Shown here piece by piece: positions 23,464 to 32,096 of a stretch of 64,000 bases of DNA; position 1 is the stretch's first letter, and every line of letters starts with the position of its first letter. The position numbers and the translations under genes are program-made. The DNA is from DASRIA01 sp035650255 (GTDB taxonomy: Bacteria; Actinomycetota; Thermoleophilia; Solirubrobacterales; JBBDJG01): assembly GCA_035650255.1 (NCBI GenBank), contig DASRIA010000017.1, positions 1 through 64,000 on the forward strand. Direction: 5' to 3'. The notes under the pieces are model-generated. The model did no database searches. It had not been told where the DNA came from and was given only the letters and a program-made list of their open reading frames with translations.

Positions 23464-23988
23464 ATGACCAGATTCAGAGCCACATCGATTGCCCTGTTCC
23501 TCGCCGTCGCCGCCCTCGCCCTGGGCGCGTGTGGAGACGACGAGGGCAGCCAGGAATCCGCGACGACCGGGACGGGCACGACCGAGACGACGACGGGCAC
23601 GACCGGGACCGGGGCGGAAGACGGCACCACCGGCACCACGGAGACGCGCGAGCGCACGGATCGCACGACCACCACGGAGCGCGAGCGCGAGCGCAAGAAG
23701 AAGAGCAGCAGCGGGTCGGACGACTCCAGCGGGTCGGGTGGAGGCGGCAAATCGGGTGGAGGCGGCAACTCCGGCTCCTCGCCGGAGCGGGAGCTGACCG
23801 GCAAGAACATCTTCACCACGTCGAAGACGGTCTGCAGCAACTTCCTGCCGACCGCCCTGGCGAAGGACCTCGAGGACGGCAAGAAGTCCGCCGAGGACAT
23901 CGCGAAGGACTACTCGGCCGGCTACCCGTCCGCGGAGCGCAAGCGCGCGTACGACGGCTGCCTCGCGGGGTTGAAGGCCCGCGGGTAG
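23464..23988 (+). CDS. Thr/Ser/Gly-rich lipoprotein
   Basis: A 174-residue lipoprotein: ALFLAVAALALGACGDDEGS has a clear lipobox (LGAC). It continues into a low-complexity spacer of Thr, Gly and Glu, a charged stretch of Glu-Arg repeats, and a Ser/Gly-rich linker. The C-terminal 65 residues are a small helical domain (FTTSKTVCSNFLPTALAKDL ... YPSAERKRAYDGCLAGLKAR) with two Cys that could pair. The linker resembles wall-spanning spacers, so the helical domain may be displayed at the surface. I recognise no family. Confidence 0.74.
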   Translation: MTRFRATSIALFLAVAALALGACGDDEGSQESATTGTGTTETTTGTTGTGAEDGTTGTTETRERTDRTTTTERERERKKKSSSGSDDSSGSGGGGKSGGGGNSGSSPERELTGKNIFTTSKTVCSNFLPTALAKDLEDGKKSAEDIAKDYSAGYPSAERKRAYDGCLAGLKARG

Positions 23989-24043
23989 GCGCGGCGCTAC
24001 GGAAACCAGATAGGTACGGGGTAGGGCGCGATCGGCCGCCCGT

Positions 24044-24092
24044 GAACTTTCCCTCCCGGGTTCCACCCCTCGGACCCAACGGGGGAAAGTTC
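24044..24092. other. Structured intergenic element
   Basis: GAACTTTCCC (24044-24053) and GGGAAAGTTC (24083-24092) form a perfect 10-bp inverted repeat. Inside are CCCG/CGGG and GGGT/ACCC pairings that extend the stem. It stands between the Thr-rich lipoprotein gene and the subtilase terminator with no gene of its own. It could be a 3'-UTR fold or an operator; no function is claimed. Confidence 0.4.
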
Positions 24093-24148
24093 GCCGTCGG
24101 CGCATCCGCTTTCCCTGCCTACCGGTTTGGAACAACCATGCGCACGAA

Positions 24149-24174
24149 GAAGGGCGGCCTCGAGGCCGCCCTTC
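24149..24174. terminator. Bidirectional hairpin terminator between convergent genes
   Basis: GAAGGGCGGCC and GGCCGCCCTTC form a perfect 11-bp stem around TCGA. It lies between the lipoprotein gene (plus strand) and the subtilase gene (minus strand). T-runs are short on both sides, as is common in high-GC genomes. Confidence 0.65.
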
Positions 24175-24230
24175 TCGGTCAACCTGGGAGCTTCATGCTC
24201 GCCAAGTAGCTGGGTGTCCCGTGGTCCGCG

Positions 24231-27200
24231 CTACGGGACGAAGACTCCTTGCCGCATGAACACCGCCTCGTCGCCGTCACCGCAGGCCGACGGGCAGCCG
24301 GCGCCGAAGCCCGTTCCGTTCGGGCCTGCGTCCTCGATCTCGATCTTGCCCGTCTCCCAGACGCTGCGTCTGCCCTCCGTCACCGCCCCCGGCAGCAGCG
24401 AGTCCATGGTGGTCTGGACTGCGCAGTGCGCGCCGATGCCGACTCCCGCCGTCATCGCGCAGGTGAACGGGACCTCGAGCTTCGTATCGACGACCGTGCC
24501 GTCCTGGTCCTGCGCAGCGCCGTTGGACCGGTCGGTGATGCGCAGGACCGAGGAAGCGAGCAGCCTGCCGGTGTAATCCGACCCGGCGCCGGATGGGCAC
24601 GCCGAGCTCGTCTGTGCGCAGCGGACGTCCGTGATGTCGATCGCGACCCGGACGTCGGCCTCGTCGGCCTGTGTGTTCGGGTTGCCGGCGATCGTGGAGA
24701 GCCGCACGCTGCCGACCGAGTTCGCGACGAAGCCGTTTGCGTCGGGCGCGCCGACGGTGAGCGCGCCGGTCTCGCGGACCGGGGGCGCGCAGGACGGGTC
24801 GTCGAGCGGAGGGCCGTGCACGCGGTTCGGCGCCGTGCACTCCTGGTAGGCGGGCACCAGCGCCGTCTGAATCGGGGTCGCGGTCTTCGGCCGCGGGTAC
24901 GACAGCGAGGCGCTCGTCAGGTGGCCCCAGTTCCCGGCGTTGTCGCGGTACATCACGGCGAAGTAGCGGTACTGGCTGTTGGTGTTCGTGACCAGCTTGC
25001 TCTGGGTCTGGCCGGCGGACGCGGTGGCCGGGAAGTCGCCGATCACGGTGCCGTCGGTGGGGTGCTCGATCGGCTGGTCGGAGCCGATGATGCGGTAGGT
25101 GCTGCCCTGGCCGCACAGCCAGTCGTCGCCGGGTGCGGTCCATGCGAGCGTCACGACGTGCGGGCCGATCAGGTTGAAGTGCAGGCCCGTGGGCGTGCCC
25201 GGCGGTCGCGAGTCGGTGCCGTACGCGCCCGTGTTCCACTCGTCGTGGCGCGAGGTCCACCACTCGTCGTTCGTCCCGCAGGCCGGCCGGTCCGTGTCCC
25301 ACATGAAGCCGAAGCCCTCGCGCGTGAGGGTCGTCACCTCGAGGTCGCCGTCGCCGTCGGCGTCACCGACGGAGGGAGTGGCGAAGATCCAGCCGCCGGT
25401 GAACTTCGGCCAGCCCGTGCCCTCGATGCCCGCCACGTTGAAGTTGCGCAGGTAGTAGAGCCCGGTCCCCACGACGACCTCGTTGCCGGGCGCGTCGGAG
25501 ACGTCGGCGACCATCGGGCTGGACAGCAGCTGGAAGTCCTCGACCGCCTGCGGGAACGTCGGCAGCGACGCGCCGGTCTGGGCGTTCCAGGCCTGCACGA
25601 CGTGGTTGTAGGGAAGGTTCTGGCCGACCGCCACGCCGAGGTTGACGACCTGGTTCAGCGTCACGCCGCCCTTGATGATCTCCGGGCCGGCGACGCCGTC
25701 GATGTTGGCGGCGATCGGGTTCTCGAACAGGTTGACCACCTTGGACTTGTCCACGTGCTCGCCGCCCGCAGGCTCCGAGTCGTATTGCGCGGCGTTCGTC
25801 CCGTTCCCGTTGGTGGCCTCCACCTCGCCGCTTGCGATGTTGCCGATGGTCTCCAGCTCGGGGTCGCCGTCGACGTTGGCCAGGACGTGGTCCACACCCG
25901 GGCCGACGAACGGGAGGGCGTCGGGCACGATGCCGTTCGGCGCGGTGGGCCAGCCCGGGAGGTCGTTCCCGTTGCGGTCCAGCGCATACACGCGCCCGCT
26001 GCCGCCGAGCACGTTCGCGAGGATGTTGGTGAGGATGTTCGAGAAGCCGCCCGCGGCGCCGCCGCCGGGAGTCTGCGGCGCGGACGGGTTGTCGTCGAAC
26101 TCCTGCGTCGGGGTGACGATGTCGATCTCCCCGTCGCCCGTCACGTCGCCGAGCGCCGCGGTCGTGATGATCTCCGCGCCCGGGATGCCGGGACTGTCCA
26201 GCTTCTTGGGGAAGCCCGGAAGCGCGTTCCCGTCGCCGTCCCATGCGTACACGTGCTGGTCCAGCGACGGCACCACGATGTCGAGCCGGCCGTCGTCGTC
26301 CAGGTCGCCGAGCGCGGCGGAGGCGCTGATGCCCCGTTTGATGTGGTTGTTCCGCGTGCGGTCCTGCGGCCGCGACAGCGTCGGGTCGATGCGCACCGGG
26401 AACCCGGGCACGGCCGAGCCGTCCGCATTCCACGCGTACACGTGCTCGCCGCCGGAGACGACGATCTCGGGCTCGAGGTCACCGTCGATGTCGCCGATCG
26501 CGGGCGTGCGCAGCACCTCGCGCGGCGGGTCGACCGAGTTGTAGGAGTCGGAGCCGAGGTGCACGTTCGGGTACAGCGACGCGCGCACCGGCTGACCGTT
26601 GTTGAACGTCGGGAGCGGCTGCCCGTCGTGGTTCAGGACGTGCAGCTCGCCGCTCGAGTCGGCCAGGACGGTGTCGAGCGCGTTGTCGCCGTTCATGTCG
26701 AAGAGCCGCGGTGAGGCCTCGCCGCCCGTGCCGAGATCCTTGGAATAGCCCTGGTGCAGCGTCGAGTCGCGGTAGGCAAACAGCATCTTGCGGTCCTCGG
26801 CGCGGTTCCCCGCGGTGTCCGTGACCACCACGCGCACGGTGAAGGCGGGCTCGTTCGGGTCCTTGTCGCCGGGGCCCTTGGCCGGCGCGGTCGCGTCGAC
26901 CGTGGCGCCGCCCAGCGGGCGGGAGTCGAGCTCGTCACGCACGGCTGCCAGGTCGATCACGCCCACGGAGCCCTCCAGCGGCGTCGTGCGCGTCTGGACG
27001 TTGACGTCCTGGAAGTCGGCCTCCTGGGGCTCGATGCCCGGTGCCCACTGGAGCCTGTACGTGTAGCCGGCTGCGCGCTTTGCCGACACGCGCGCCTCGA
27101 TGTCGACGATCTCCTGCTGGTTCACGTTCAGCGGCTCGAACCATTCCGGGGACGTGATCAGCGACTGGGGCGGGATCTTGCCCTCGTCGATTCGCTGGAG

Positions 27201-28664
27201 GGCCAGGCCGAGGTCGGGCCGGCCGTAGCCGAAGTGCTGGTCCCAGCCGGGCTGAGCGGGGTCGGGAACCCCCAGCCCGGCCGTGTTCTCCGCGACGACG
27301 TCCTCCGCCGTGCCGGTGATCAGCTGCTTGACCTCGTTGGGCTCCAGCTCGATGCCCTCCTGGCGCGCGAACGACTTGACCAGCCCCGCCGCGCCCGAGG
27401 CCTGGCCCGTCGCCGCCGAGCCGGTGACGGCCGGCATCACGATGTGCGCATGGCCGCCGTACTGGGTCGTGCCGGAGTTGCGGAACCACGTCCCGATCGG
27501 GGCGTTGGTGCCGAGCGGGACGCCGAGGTCGTTGAAGAAGTCCATGAACTCCTGCGGCGGGTTCTGCCCCAGGCCGTGCACGTCCGCGACCGTGCCCTGC
27601 ACCTGCATGGCCTCGTCGTAGAGAGTCGGGACGTTGTGGTCCGCGGTGTTCAGGTCCGACGACACGATCGCGAAGAACACTCCCTGCCGGTAGGCGTGCT
27701 CGAATGCCTTCCGGGCGAACCGCGAGTTGAACAGCGCGCCGACGGCCCCCTCGACGACCTCGATGTCGTTGTCGGCCGCGTACAGCACTGCCTGCGCGAA
27801 GTTGTTCGTGTCGACCACGAAGGTGTCCCAGACCCGCATCGGGACGACCTGGCACTCGGGGCACACGCCCGTTCCTCCGGAGCCCTCGTTCGTCTGCTGC
27901 CCGGCCTCCTCGGCGCGGCCCGAGCCGTGGTTGTTCGCGCTCGAGTAGCTCGACGCGTCGTACGGGTTGTTGTCGTCGTCGAAGAAGTCCCAGCCGGCGA
28001 TGTCGTCCTCGAACCCGTTGCCGTCGCCGTCGTCATCGTCGCTGAACACCGCGATCAGGTCGCTGGCGTCCAGGTGGGAGTCGGCCCCCGGCTCGTCCAC
28101 GGTGCCGCTCGTGGCGCCCACCCGCGGGTCGTTGGCGTAGTCGTCGACGTTGAACGCGCCGTCCGAGTTGCAGTCGTACTGGCCGCAGGTGCTGACGCCG
28201 TTCTGCGGCAGCGGCAGCTCACCGCGGTTCAGCGCCACCTTCTTGCGCAGCGATCCCTTGTCCCACCGGATGCCGGTGTCGAGGATCGCGACCTGCACGC
28301 TGGGTGCGCCGATCGAGTACTTCCAGGCCCGGTCCGCCGACACGCCCGACACCTGACCCAGCGGGTTGCGGCCGGCCAGGGTGTTCTGCGCGGAGAGCCG
28401 CTGGGTGTGCGGATCGGTCGGGTTGAGGTAGAGGGCGCTGAGCTGGGACCCGTTGGGCGCGAACCCGAAGCGCTCGATCTGCTGGTCGAACACGTTCGTG
28501 CAGGACACGCCCTGCGCGTCGTCGGGCTCGCAGCGGTCGAACTCCGGGTCGTTCGGCGTGTTGAGGCGCACGCTCTCGGCGGGATTCGTGCCCGGGAAAG
28601 CGCCCAGCGCAGGCGGCGCGGCGACCAGGACCAGCAGCAACGCGGCAAGCGCCGTGCGCCGCAT
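24231..28664 (-). CDS. Very large secreted subtilase with FG-GAP/VCBS-type repeats
   Basis: A 1477-residue secreted S8 peptidase. A signal peptide (AALLLVLVAAPPALG) is followed by a short prodomain. The triad is D129 in VQVAILDTGI, H246 in NNHGSGRAEEAG and S416 in VTGSAATGQASGAAGLVKS. The His and Ser motifs depart from the usual HGTHVAG and GTSMATPHVAG, so activity is probable but not certain. An acidic DDDDGDGNGFEDD insert (near 210-220) probably binds calcium. From about 640 to 1120 come several repeats with DxDGDxxxE loops (IGDIDGDLEPEIVVSGG, LGDLDDDGRLDIVVPS), typical of FG-GAP propellers. Then follow a fibronectin-like segment and the 214-residue C-terminal domain shared with the nine-repeat protein. 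Confidence 0.87.
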   Translation of the reverse strand: MRRTALAALLLVLVAAPPALGAFPGTNPAESVRLNTPNDPEFDRCEPDDAQGVSCTNVFDQQIERFGFAPNGSQLSALYLNPTDPHTQRLSAQNTLAGRNPLGQVSGVSADRAWKYSIGAPSVQVAILDTGIRWDKGSLRKKVALNRGELPLPQNGVSTCGQYDCNSDGAFNVDDYANDPRVGATSGTVDEPGADSHLDASDLIAVFSDDDDGDGNGFEDDIAGWDFFDDDNNPYDASSYSSANNHGSGRAEEAGQQTNEGSGGTGVCPECQVVPMRVWDTFVVDTNNFAQAVLYAADNDIEVVEGAVGALFNSRFARKAFEHAYRQGVFFAIVSSDLNTADHNVPTLYDEAMQVQGTVADVHGLGQNPPQEFMDFFNDLGVPLGTNAPIGTWFRNSGTTQYGGHAHIVMPAVTGSAATGQASGAAGLVKSFARQEGIELEPNEVKQLITGTAEDVVAENTAGLGVPDPAQPGWDQHFGYGRPDLGLALQRIDEGKIPPQSLITSPEWFEPLNVNQQEIVDIEARVSAKRAAGYTYRLQWAPGIEPQEADFQDVNVQTRTTPLEGSVGVIDLAAVRDELDSRPLGGATVDATAPAKGPGDKDPNEPAFTVRVVVTDTAGNRAEDRKMLFAYRDSTLHQGYSKDLGTGGEASPRLFDMNGDNALDTVLADSSGELHVLNHDGQPLPTFNNGQPVRASLYPNVHLGSDSYNSVDPPREVLRTPAIGDIDGDLEPEIVVSGGEHVYAWNADGSAVPGFPVRIDPTLSRPQDRTRNNHIKRGISASAALGDLDDDGRLDIVVPSLDQHVYAWDGDGNALPGFPKKLDSPGIPGAEIITTAALGDVTGDGEIDIVTPTQEFDDNPSAPQTPGGGAAGGFSNILTNILANVLGGSGRVYALDRNGNDLPGWPTAPNGIVPDALPFVGPGVDHVLANVDGDPELETIGNIASGEVEATNGNGTNAAQYDSEPAGGEHVDKSKVVNLFENPIAANIDGVAGPEIIKGGVTLNQVVNLGVAVGQNLPYNHVVQAWNAQTGASLPTFPQAVEDFQLLSSPMVADVSDAPGNEVVVGTGLYYLRNFNVAGIEGTGWPKFTGGWIFATPSVGDADGDGDLEVTTLTREGFGFMWDTDRPACGTNDEWWTSRHDEWNTGAYGTDSRPPGTPTGLHFNLIGPHVVTLAWTAPGDDWLCGQGSTYRIIGSDQPIEHPTDGTVIGDFPATASAGQTQSKLVTNTNSQYRYFAVMYRDNAGNWGHLTSASLSYPRPKTATPIQTALVPAYQECTAPNRVHGPPLDDPSCAPPVRETGALTVGAPDANGFVANSVGSVRLSTIAGNPNTQADEADVRVAIDITDVRCAQTSSACPSGAGSDYTGRLLASSVLRITDRSNGAAQDQDGTVVDTKLEVPFTCAMTAGVGIGAHCAVQTTMDSLLPGAVTEGRRSVWETGKIEIEDAGPNGTGFGAGCPSACGDGDEAVFMRQGVFVP

Positions 28665-28902
28665 GGTTGATCGATCCGACTGTCTGCGTCTGCTGCGACC
28701 GGCCGTGGCTCTCTCCCCTCAGGTCCCCCGGTGCGGGAGGACCGTACCACGGAAGCCCCGGCCAGGACCGAAAAAGTGCAAGTTCTGGCAGCGCGCTTCG
28801 TTAGGGGGAAACGGGCCCGAGCGGAGCCCGTGAAGTCGAAGCCAAGGGAGGGTTCATGGAACACGCCAGGATGGCACCGGTCAACCGATCCCGGAGCACG
28901 GC

Positions 28903-29682
28903 GTGAGCACCGCCACCGTTGCTCCACGCCCGGATTCTGCGCAGTACCGAGGCGCCGATTCTCACCTGTTCGAGCGCAGCGCCGGCGGAGACGCACACGC
29001 GCGCGACGAGCTGGTCTCCCGCTTCCTGCCGATGGCGCGGCGGCTGGCGCTCCGCTACCGGCGCCGCGGCGAGCCGGCCGACGACCTCGTGCAGGTCGCG
29101 AGCCTGGGCCTGGTGAAGGCCGTCGAGCGCTTCGATCACCGTCGCGGGGCCCCGTTTCCGAGCTACGCGATCCCCACGATCGACGGCGAGCTGAAGCGTT
29201 TCCTGCGCGACACGAGCTGGGCGGCGCACGTGCCCCAGCGCATGCGCGAGCGCGTGTTCGAGGTGGAGCGCGCGACCGAGCGCCTGCGCCGCACGCTGGG
29301 GCGCTCGCCGACCTCTGCCGAGGTGGCCGAGCACATGGGTGTCGAGGTCACCGAAGTGCTGGAGGCGGGCGAGGCAGCCACGGCTTACGGGGCACTCTCG
29401 CTCGATGCACCGGCGCACGGCGAGGACGACCTGTCCCGCGCCGACGGCCTCGGTGCCGAGGAGGCCCGCTACGACCTGGTCGAGTACGGGGCGATGCTAG
29501 CTCCCGCGATCCGCGCGCTGCCCGCGCGGCAGCGGGTCATCCTGCATCTCCGGTTCACCGAGGACATGACCCAGTCGGAGATCGCCCACGTGATGGGGAT
29601 CTCGCAGATGCACGTGTCCCGCATGCTGCGCCAGACCCTGGCGCGCCTGCGCGAGGTGGCGCGGGTGCGCGCCGCCGCCTAG
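28903..29682 (+). CDS. SigB/SigF-family sigma factor, copy 1
   Basis: A 259-residue alternative sigma-70 factor of group 3. Region 2 contains RFLPMARRLALRYRRRGEP, DDLVQVASLGLVKAVERFD and the -10-reading YAIPTIDGELKRFLRDTSW. Region 3 has VPQRMRERVFEVERATERL. Region 4 has RFTEDMTQSEIAHVMGISQM and HVSRMLRQTLARLREVARVR. It lacks the region 1.1 of housekeeping factors. In actinobacteria these factors govern general stress and are usually held by an anti-sigma kinase; none is nearby. The GTG at 28903 has GGAG six nt upstream. The next gene is a close paralogue, pointing to a tandem duplication. Confidence 0.9.
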   Translation: MSTATVAPRPDSAQYRGADSHLFERSAGGDAHARDELVSRFLPMARRLALRYRRRGEPADDLVQVASLGLVKAVERFDHRRGAPFPSYAIPTIDGELKRFLRDTSWAAHVPQRMRERVFEVERATERLRRTLGRSPTSAEVAEHMGVEVTEVLEAGEAATAYGALSLDAPAHGEDDLSRADGLGAEEARYDLVEYGAMLAPAIRALPARQRVILHLRFTEDMTQSEIAHVMGISQMHVSRMLRQTLARLREVARVRAAA

Positions 29683-29742
29683 CACCTGGGCCGATCGACC
29701 GATGGGCGGGGGTCGCGGGGTGTCGTAAGCCGACGCGGGGCG

Positions 29743-29771
29743 GTGACACCGTGACCGCCTATGCCTATGAT
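29743..29771 (+). promoter_or_regulatory. Promoter of the second sigma gene
   Basis: GTGACA (29743-29748, 5 of 6) and TATGAT (29766-29771, 5 of 6) are separated by exactly 17 nt. It is the best housekeeping-type promoter in the window. Transcription should begin near 29778, at or just before a 19-codon leader ORF. Confidence 0.62.
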
Positions 29772-29778
29772 GGGCGCG

Positions 29779-29838
29779 ATGGGCACCTCTGATTCGCCCG
29801 CTCGGGTGACGCGTCGGCGTGCGCCGGACCGCTCGTGA
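29779..29838 (+). CDS. Possible leaderless 19-residue leader peptide before sigma copy 2
   Basis: ATG at 29779 is placed at the expected transcription start of the GTGACA/TATGAT promoter and opens a 19-codon frame, MGTSDSPARVTRRRAPDRS. Its TGA overlaps the GTG start of the sigma gene as GTGA. Translation of this peptide could couple to sigma synthesis. The C-terminal half is Arg-rich (five Arg). There is no homology evidence; the case rests on position and overlap alone. Confidence 0.35.
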   Translation: MGTSDSPARVTRRRAPDRS

Positions 29839-30674
29839 GCGACGCTTCCCAAAAGGGCGGCGCGGGCGGGCCCGACCCCAAGTCCGGCGCCAACAACGAC
29901 AGCGGCGAGAAGCGGCCGCAGAGCGCCAACACCCGTGAGGACCGGCGCCTGCTGATCCGTTATCACGAAGAAGGGGACATGCAGGCCCGCGAGGAGCTGG
30001 TCGAGCGATTCCTGCCCTTGGCCCGCCAGCTCGCGCGCCGCTATCAGCGCCAGAACGAGCCGCTCGACGACCTGTTGCAGGTGGCGAGCATGGGACTGGT
30101 GAAGGCCATCGACCGCTTCGACCCCGAACGGGGGACTGCGTTCTCGACCTATGCGGTGCCGACGATCCTCGGAGAGCTGAAGCGGTACTTCCGCGACTCC
30201 GGCTGGGCCGTGCACGTGCCGCGCGGCATGCAGGAGCGGGTGATGAAGCTCGACCAGGCGTCGCAGGAGCTGCACCGCCGGCTGGGGCGCTCGCCTTCGG
30301 CGGGCGAGCTGGCGGCGGAGCTCGACCTCAGCTCGGAGGAGGTGCTGGAGGCGATGGAGGCGGCCTCGGCCTACGACGCGATCTCGCTCGAGGAGCAGCG
30401 CAGCGAGTCCTCCGACCCGCAGGAGCCGACGTACGCCGACTCGCTGGGCTCGGAGGAGGAGCGCTACGAGCTCGTGGAGTACGGAGCGACGATCGCTCCG
30501 ACCATGAAAGCGCTCAGCGAGCGGGAGCGGCTGATCCTCCACCTGCGGTTCGTCGAGGACCTCACGCAATCCGAGATCGCCGAGCGCATCGGCGTCTCCC
30601 AGATGCACGTGTCGCGCCTGATCCGGCGTGCGCTCGCGCGCCTGCGCGCCGTGGCACGCGAACGAGACCTGTAG
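29835..30674 (+). CDS. SigB/SigF-family sigma factor, copy 2
   Basis: A 279-residue paralogue of the upstream sigma factor, with a polar Gly/Ser/Asn-rich N-terminal extension of about 30 residues. Region 2 has RFLPLARQLARRYQRQNEP, DDLLQVASMGLVKAIDRFD and YAVPTILGELKRYFRDSGW. Region 3 has VPRGMQERVMKLDQASQEL. Region 4 has RFVEDLTQSEIAERIGVSQM and HVSRLIRRALARLRAVARER. It has its own promoter and is not simply read from copy 1. Its stop directly abuts the ATG of the uracil-DNA glycosylase gene, linking DNA repair to this stress regulon. The GTG start overlaps a possible leader ORF. Confidence 0.9.
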   Translation: MSDASQKGGAGGPDPKSGANNDSGEKRPQSANTREDRRLLIRYHEEGDMQAREELVERFLPLARQLARRYQRQNEPLDDLLQVASMGLVKAIDRFDPERGTAFSTYAVPTILGELKRYFRDSGWAVHVPRGMQERVMKLDQASQELHRRLGRSPSAGELAAELDLSSEEVLEAMEAASAYDAISLEEQRSESSDPQEPTYADSLGSEEERYELVEYGATIAPTMKALSERERLILHLRFVEDLTQSEIAERIGVSQMHVSRLIRRALARLRAVARERDL

Positions 30675-31373
30675 ATGGCGGCGCGTCCGGGACGGGCGCG
30701 TGAGCTCGACCGGCTCGCCGCCGAGGTCTCCGCCTGCCGCCTGTGCCCGCGCCTGGTCGAATGGCGGGAGGCCGTCGCGGCCGACCCGCCGCTGCGCTAC
30801 CGCGGCGAGCGTTACTGGGCGCGGCCGGTCCCCGGGTTCGGCGACCCCGGTGCGTTCCTGTTCGTGGTCGGCCTCGCGCCCGCCGCGCACGGCGGCAACC
30901 GCACCGGGCGCGTGTTCACCGGTGACCGGTCGGGCGACTGGCTGTTCGCCGCGCTGCACCGGGCGGGCTTCGCGAACCAGCCCACCTCGGTGCATCCCGG
31001 CGACGGCCTGCGGCTGACCGGCGCCTACGTCTCCGCCGCCGTCAAGTGTGCGCCGCCGGCGAACAAGCCCACGCCCGCGGAGCGCGACACGTGCTTCCCG
31101 TACCTGGTGCGCGAGCTCGAGCTGCTGCAGCGCGTCCGGGTGCTGGTCGCCCTGGGGAAGTTCGCTTGGGACGGAGCACTGGCGGTCCTGCGACGCGCCG
31201 GGCACGAGGTCCCGCGGCCCAAGCCCGCCTTCGGCCACGGCGCGGAGATCGTCGTCGGCCCCTACACGCTGGTCGGGTGCTTCCACCCCAGCCAGCAGAA
31301 CACGTTCACGGGCAAGCTCACCGAGGACATGATCGACGCAGTGTTCGCACGCGCGCGGGAGCTCGGAGGCTGA
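30675..31373 (+). CDS. udgB: Family 5 uracil-DNA glycosylase (UdgB-like)
   Basis: A 232-residue iron-sulfur uracil-DNA glycosylase. VSACRLCPRLVEWRE gives the first two cluster Cys, with further Cys in VKCAPPANKPTPAERDTCFP. The catalytic segment VVGLAPAAHGGNRTGRVFTG and the C-terminal CFHPSQQNTFTGKL match family 5 (UdgB) motifs rather than family 4; the Ala-rich motif replaces the usual activating acidic residue. It removes uracil and other deaminated bases, an obvious need in a high-GC genome. The ATG directly follows the stop of sigma copy 2, so it is co-transcribed with that factor. Confidence 0.88.
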   Translation: MAARPGRARELDRLAAEVSACRLCPRLVEWREAVAADPPLRYRGERYWARPVPGFGDPGAFLFVVGLAPAAHGGNRTGRVFTGDRSGDWLFAALHRAGFANQPTSVHPGDGLRLTGAYVSAAVKCAPPANKPTPAERDTCFPYLVRELELLQRVRVLVALGKFAWDGALAVLRRAGHEVPRPKPAFGHGAEIVVGPYTLVGCFHPSQQNTFTGKLTEDMIDAVFARARELGG

Positions 31374-31379
31374 CGCCGC

Positions 31380-32060
31380 CTACGTCGAGTGCGTCGCTCC
31401 CGGCGCGAGCACGACGACCTTCGAGCTGGTCTTCGCCTCCACGTCGGCCTTGAATGCGTCCGCGTCGGTCTCGATCGGCGGGAACGTGTTGTAGTGGCAC
31501 GGGATCACCGTGCCGGCGCGGATCAGCTCGGCGGCCACGACGGCGTCGTGGCGGTCCATCGTGTAGTGCCCGCCGATCGGGATCAGCGCCACGTCGACCG
31601 GAGTGCGCTCCGCGATCAGGCGCAGGTCGCCGAACAGGCACGTGTCGCCGAGGTGGTAGATCGTCTTGCCCCCGATGTTGATGACGAGGCCGCTCGCGTA
31701 GGTGACGGTGCCGTCCGGCGTGGTGGAGCTGTGGAACGCCTGGACCAGCTTCACCCATCCCCAGTCGAAAGCCACCGTGCCGCCCAGGTTCGGATCGGAG
31801 ACGCTCTCGACGCCCTGCTCGCCCAGCCATCCGATCGTCTCGACGAGGGACAGGCAGTGCGCGCCGGTTCGCTTCGCGACCGCGGCGGCATCGGCCAGGT
31901 GGTCGACGTGTGCGTGCGTGACGAGGATGTGCGTGGGGTTGACGTCCTCTGCGGTGACGAGCGCGGCAGGGTTGTTGGGCTTCAGGAACGGGTCGACGAG
32001 GACGCGCGCGTCGCCGTCGACCAGCTCGAAGGTCGAGTGACCGATGTAGTTGATGTCCAT
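31380..32060 (-). CDS. Metal-dependent hydrolase, UPF0173 (YtkL-like) MBL fold
   Basis: A 226-residue metallo-beta-lactamase fold protein. MDINYIGHSTFEL is the characteristic start of the UPF0173 group. HILVTHAHVDHLADAA is the HxHxDH metal motif, and YHLGDTCLFGDLRLI and LIPIGGHYTMDRHDAV carry the later Asp and His ligands. Length and motif order are normal. The substrate of this group is not established, although members are often called L-ascorbate-6-phosphate lactonase-like. A good Shine-Dalgarno sequence (GGAGG, five nt from ATG) is present. It is convergent with the glycosylase gene, with six nt between stops. Confidence 0.87.
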   Translation of the reverse strand: MDINYIGHSTFELVDGDARVLVDPFLKPNNPAALVTAEDVNPTHILVTHAHVDHLADAAAVAKRTGAHCLSLVETIGWLGEQGVESVSDPNLGGTVAFDWGWVKLVQAFHSSTTPDGTVTYASGLVINIGGKTIYHLGDTCLFGDLRLIAERTPVDVALIPIGGHYTMDRHDAVVAAELIRAGTVIPCHYNTFPPIETDADAFKADVEAKTSSKVVVLAPGATHST

Positions 32061-32096
32061 GTGAGCCTCCGGTGTGTGAAGCGGGGAGTGCGCAGC

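Noticed and set aside
24249..26714. Plus-strand 821-codon frame opposite the subtilase
   Set aside because: It is antisense to a protein with a signal peptide, catalytic triad and repeats. The frame has no initiation signal or recognisable domain.
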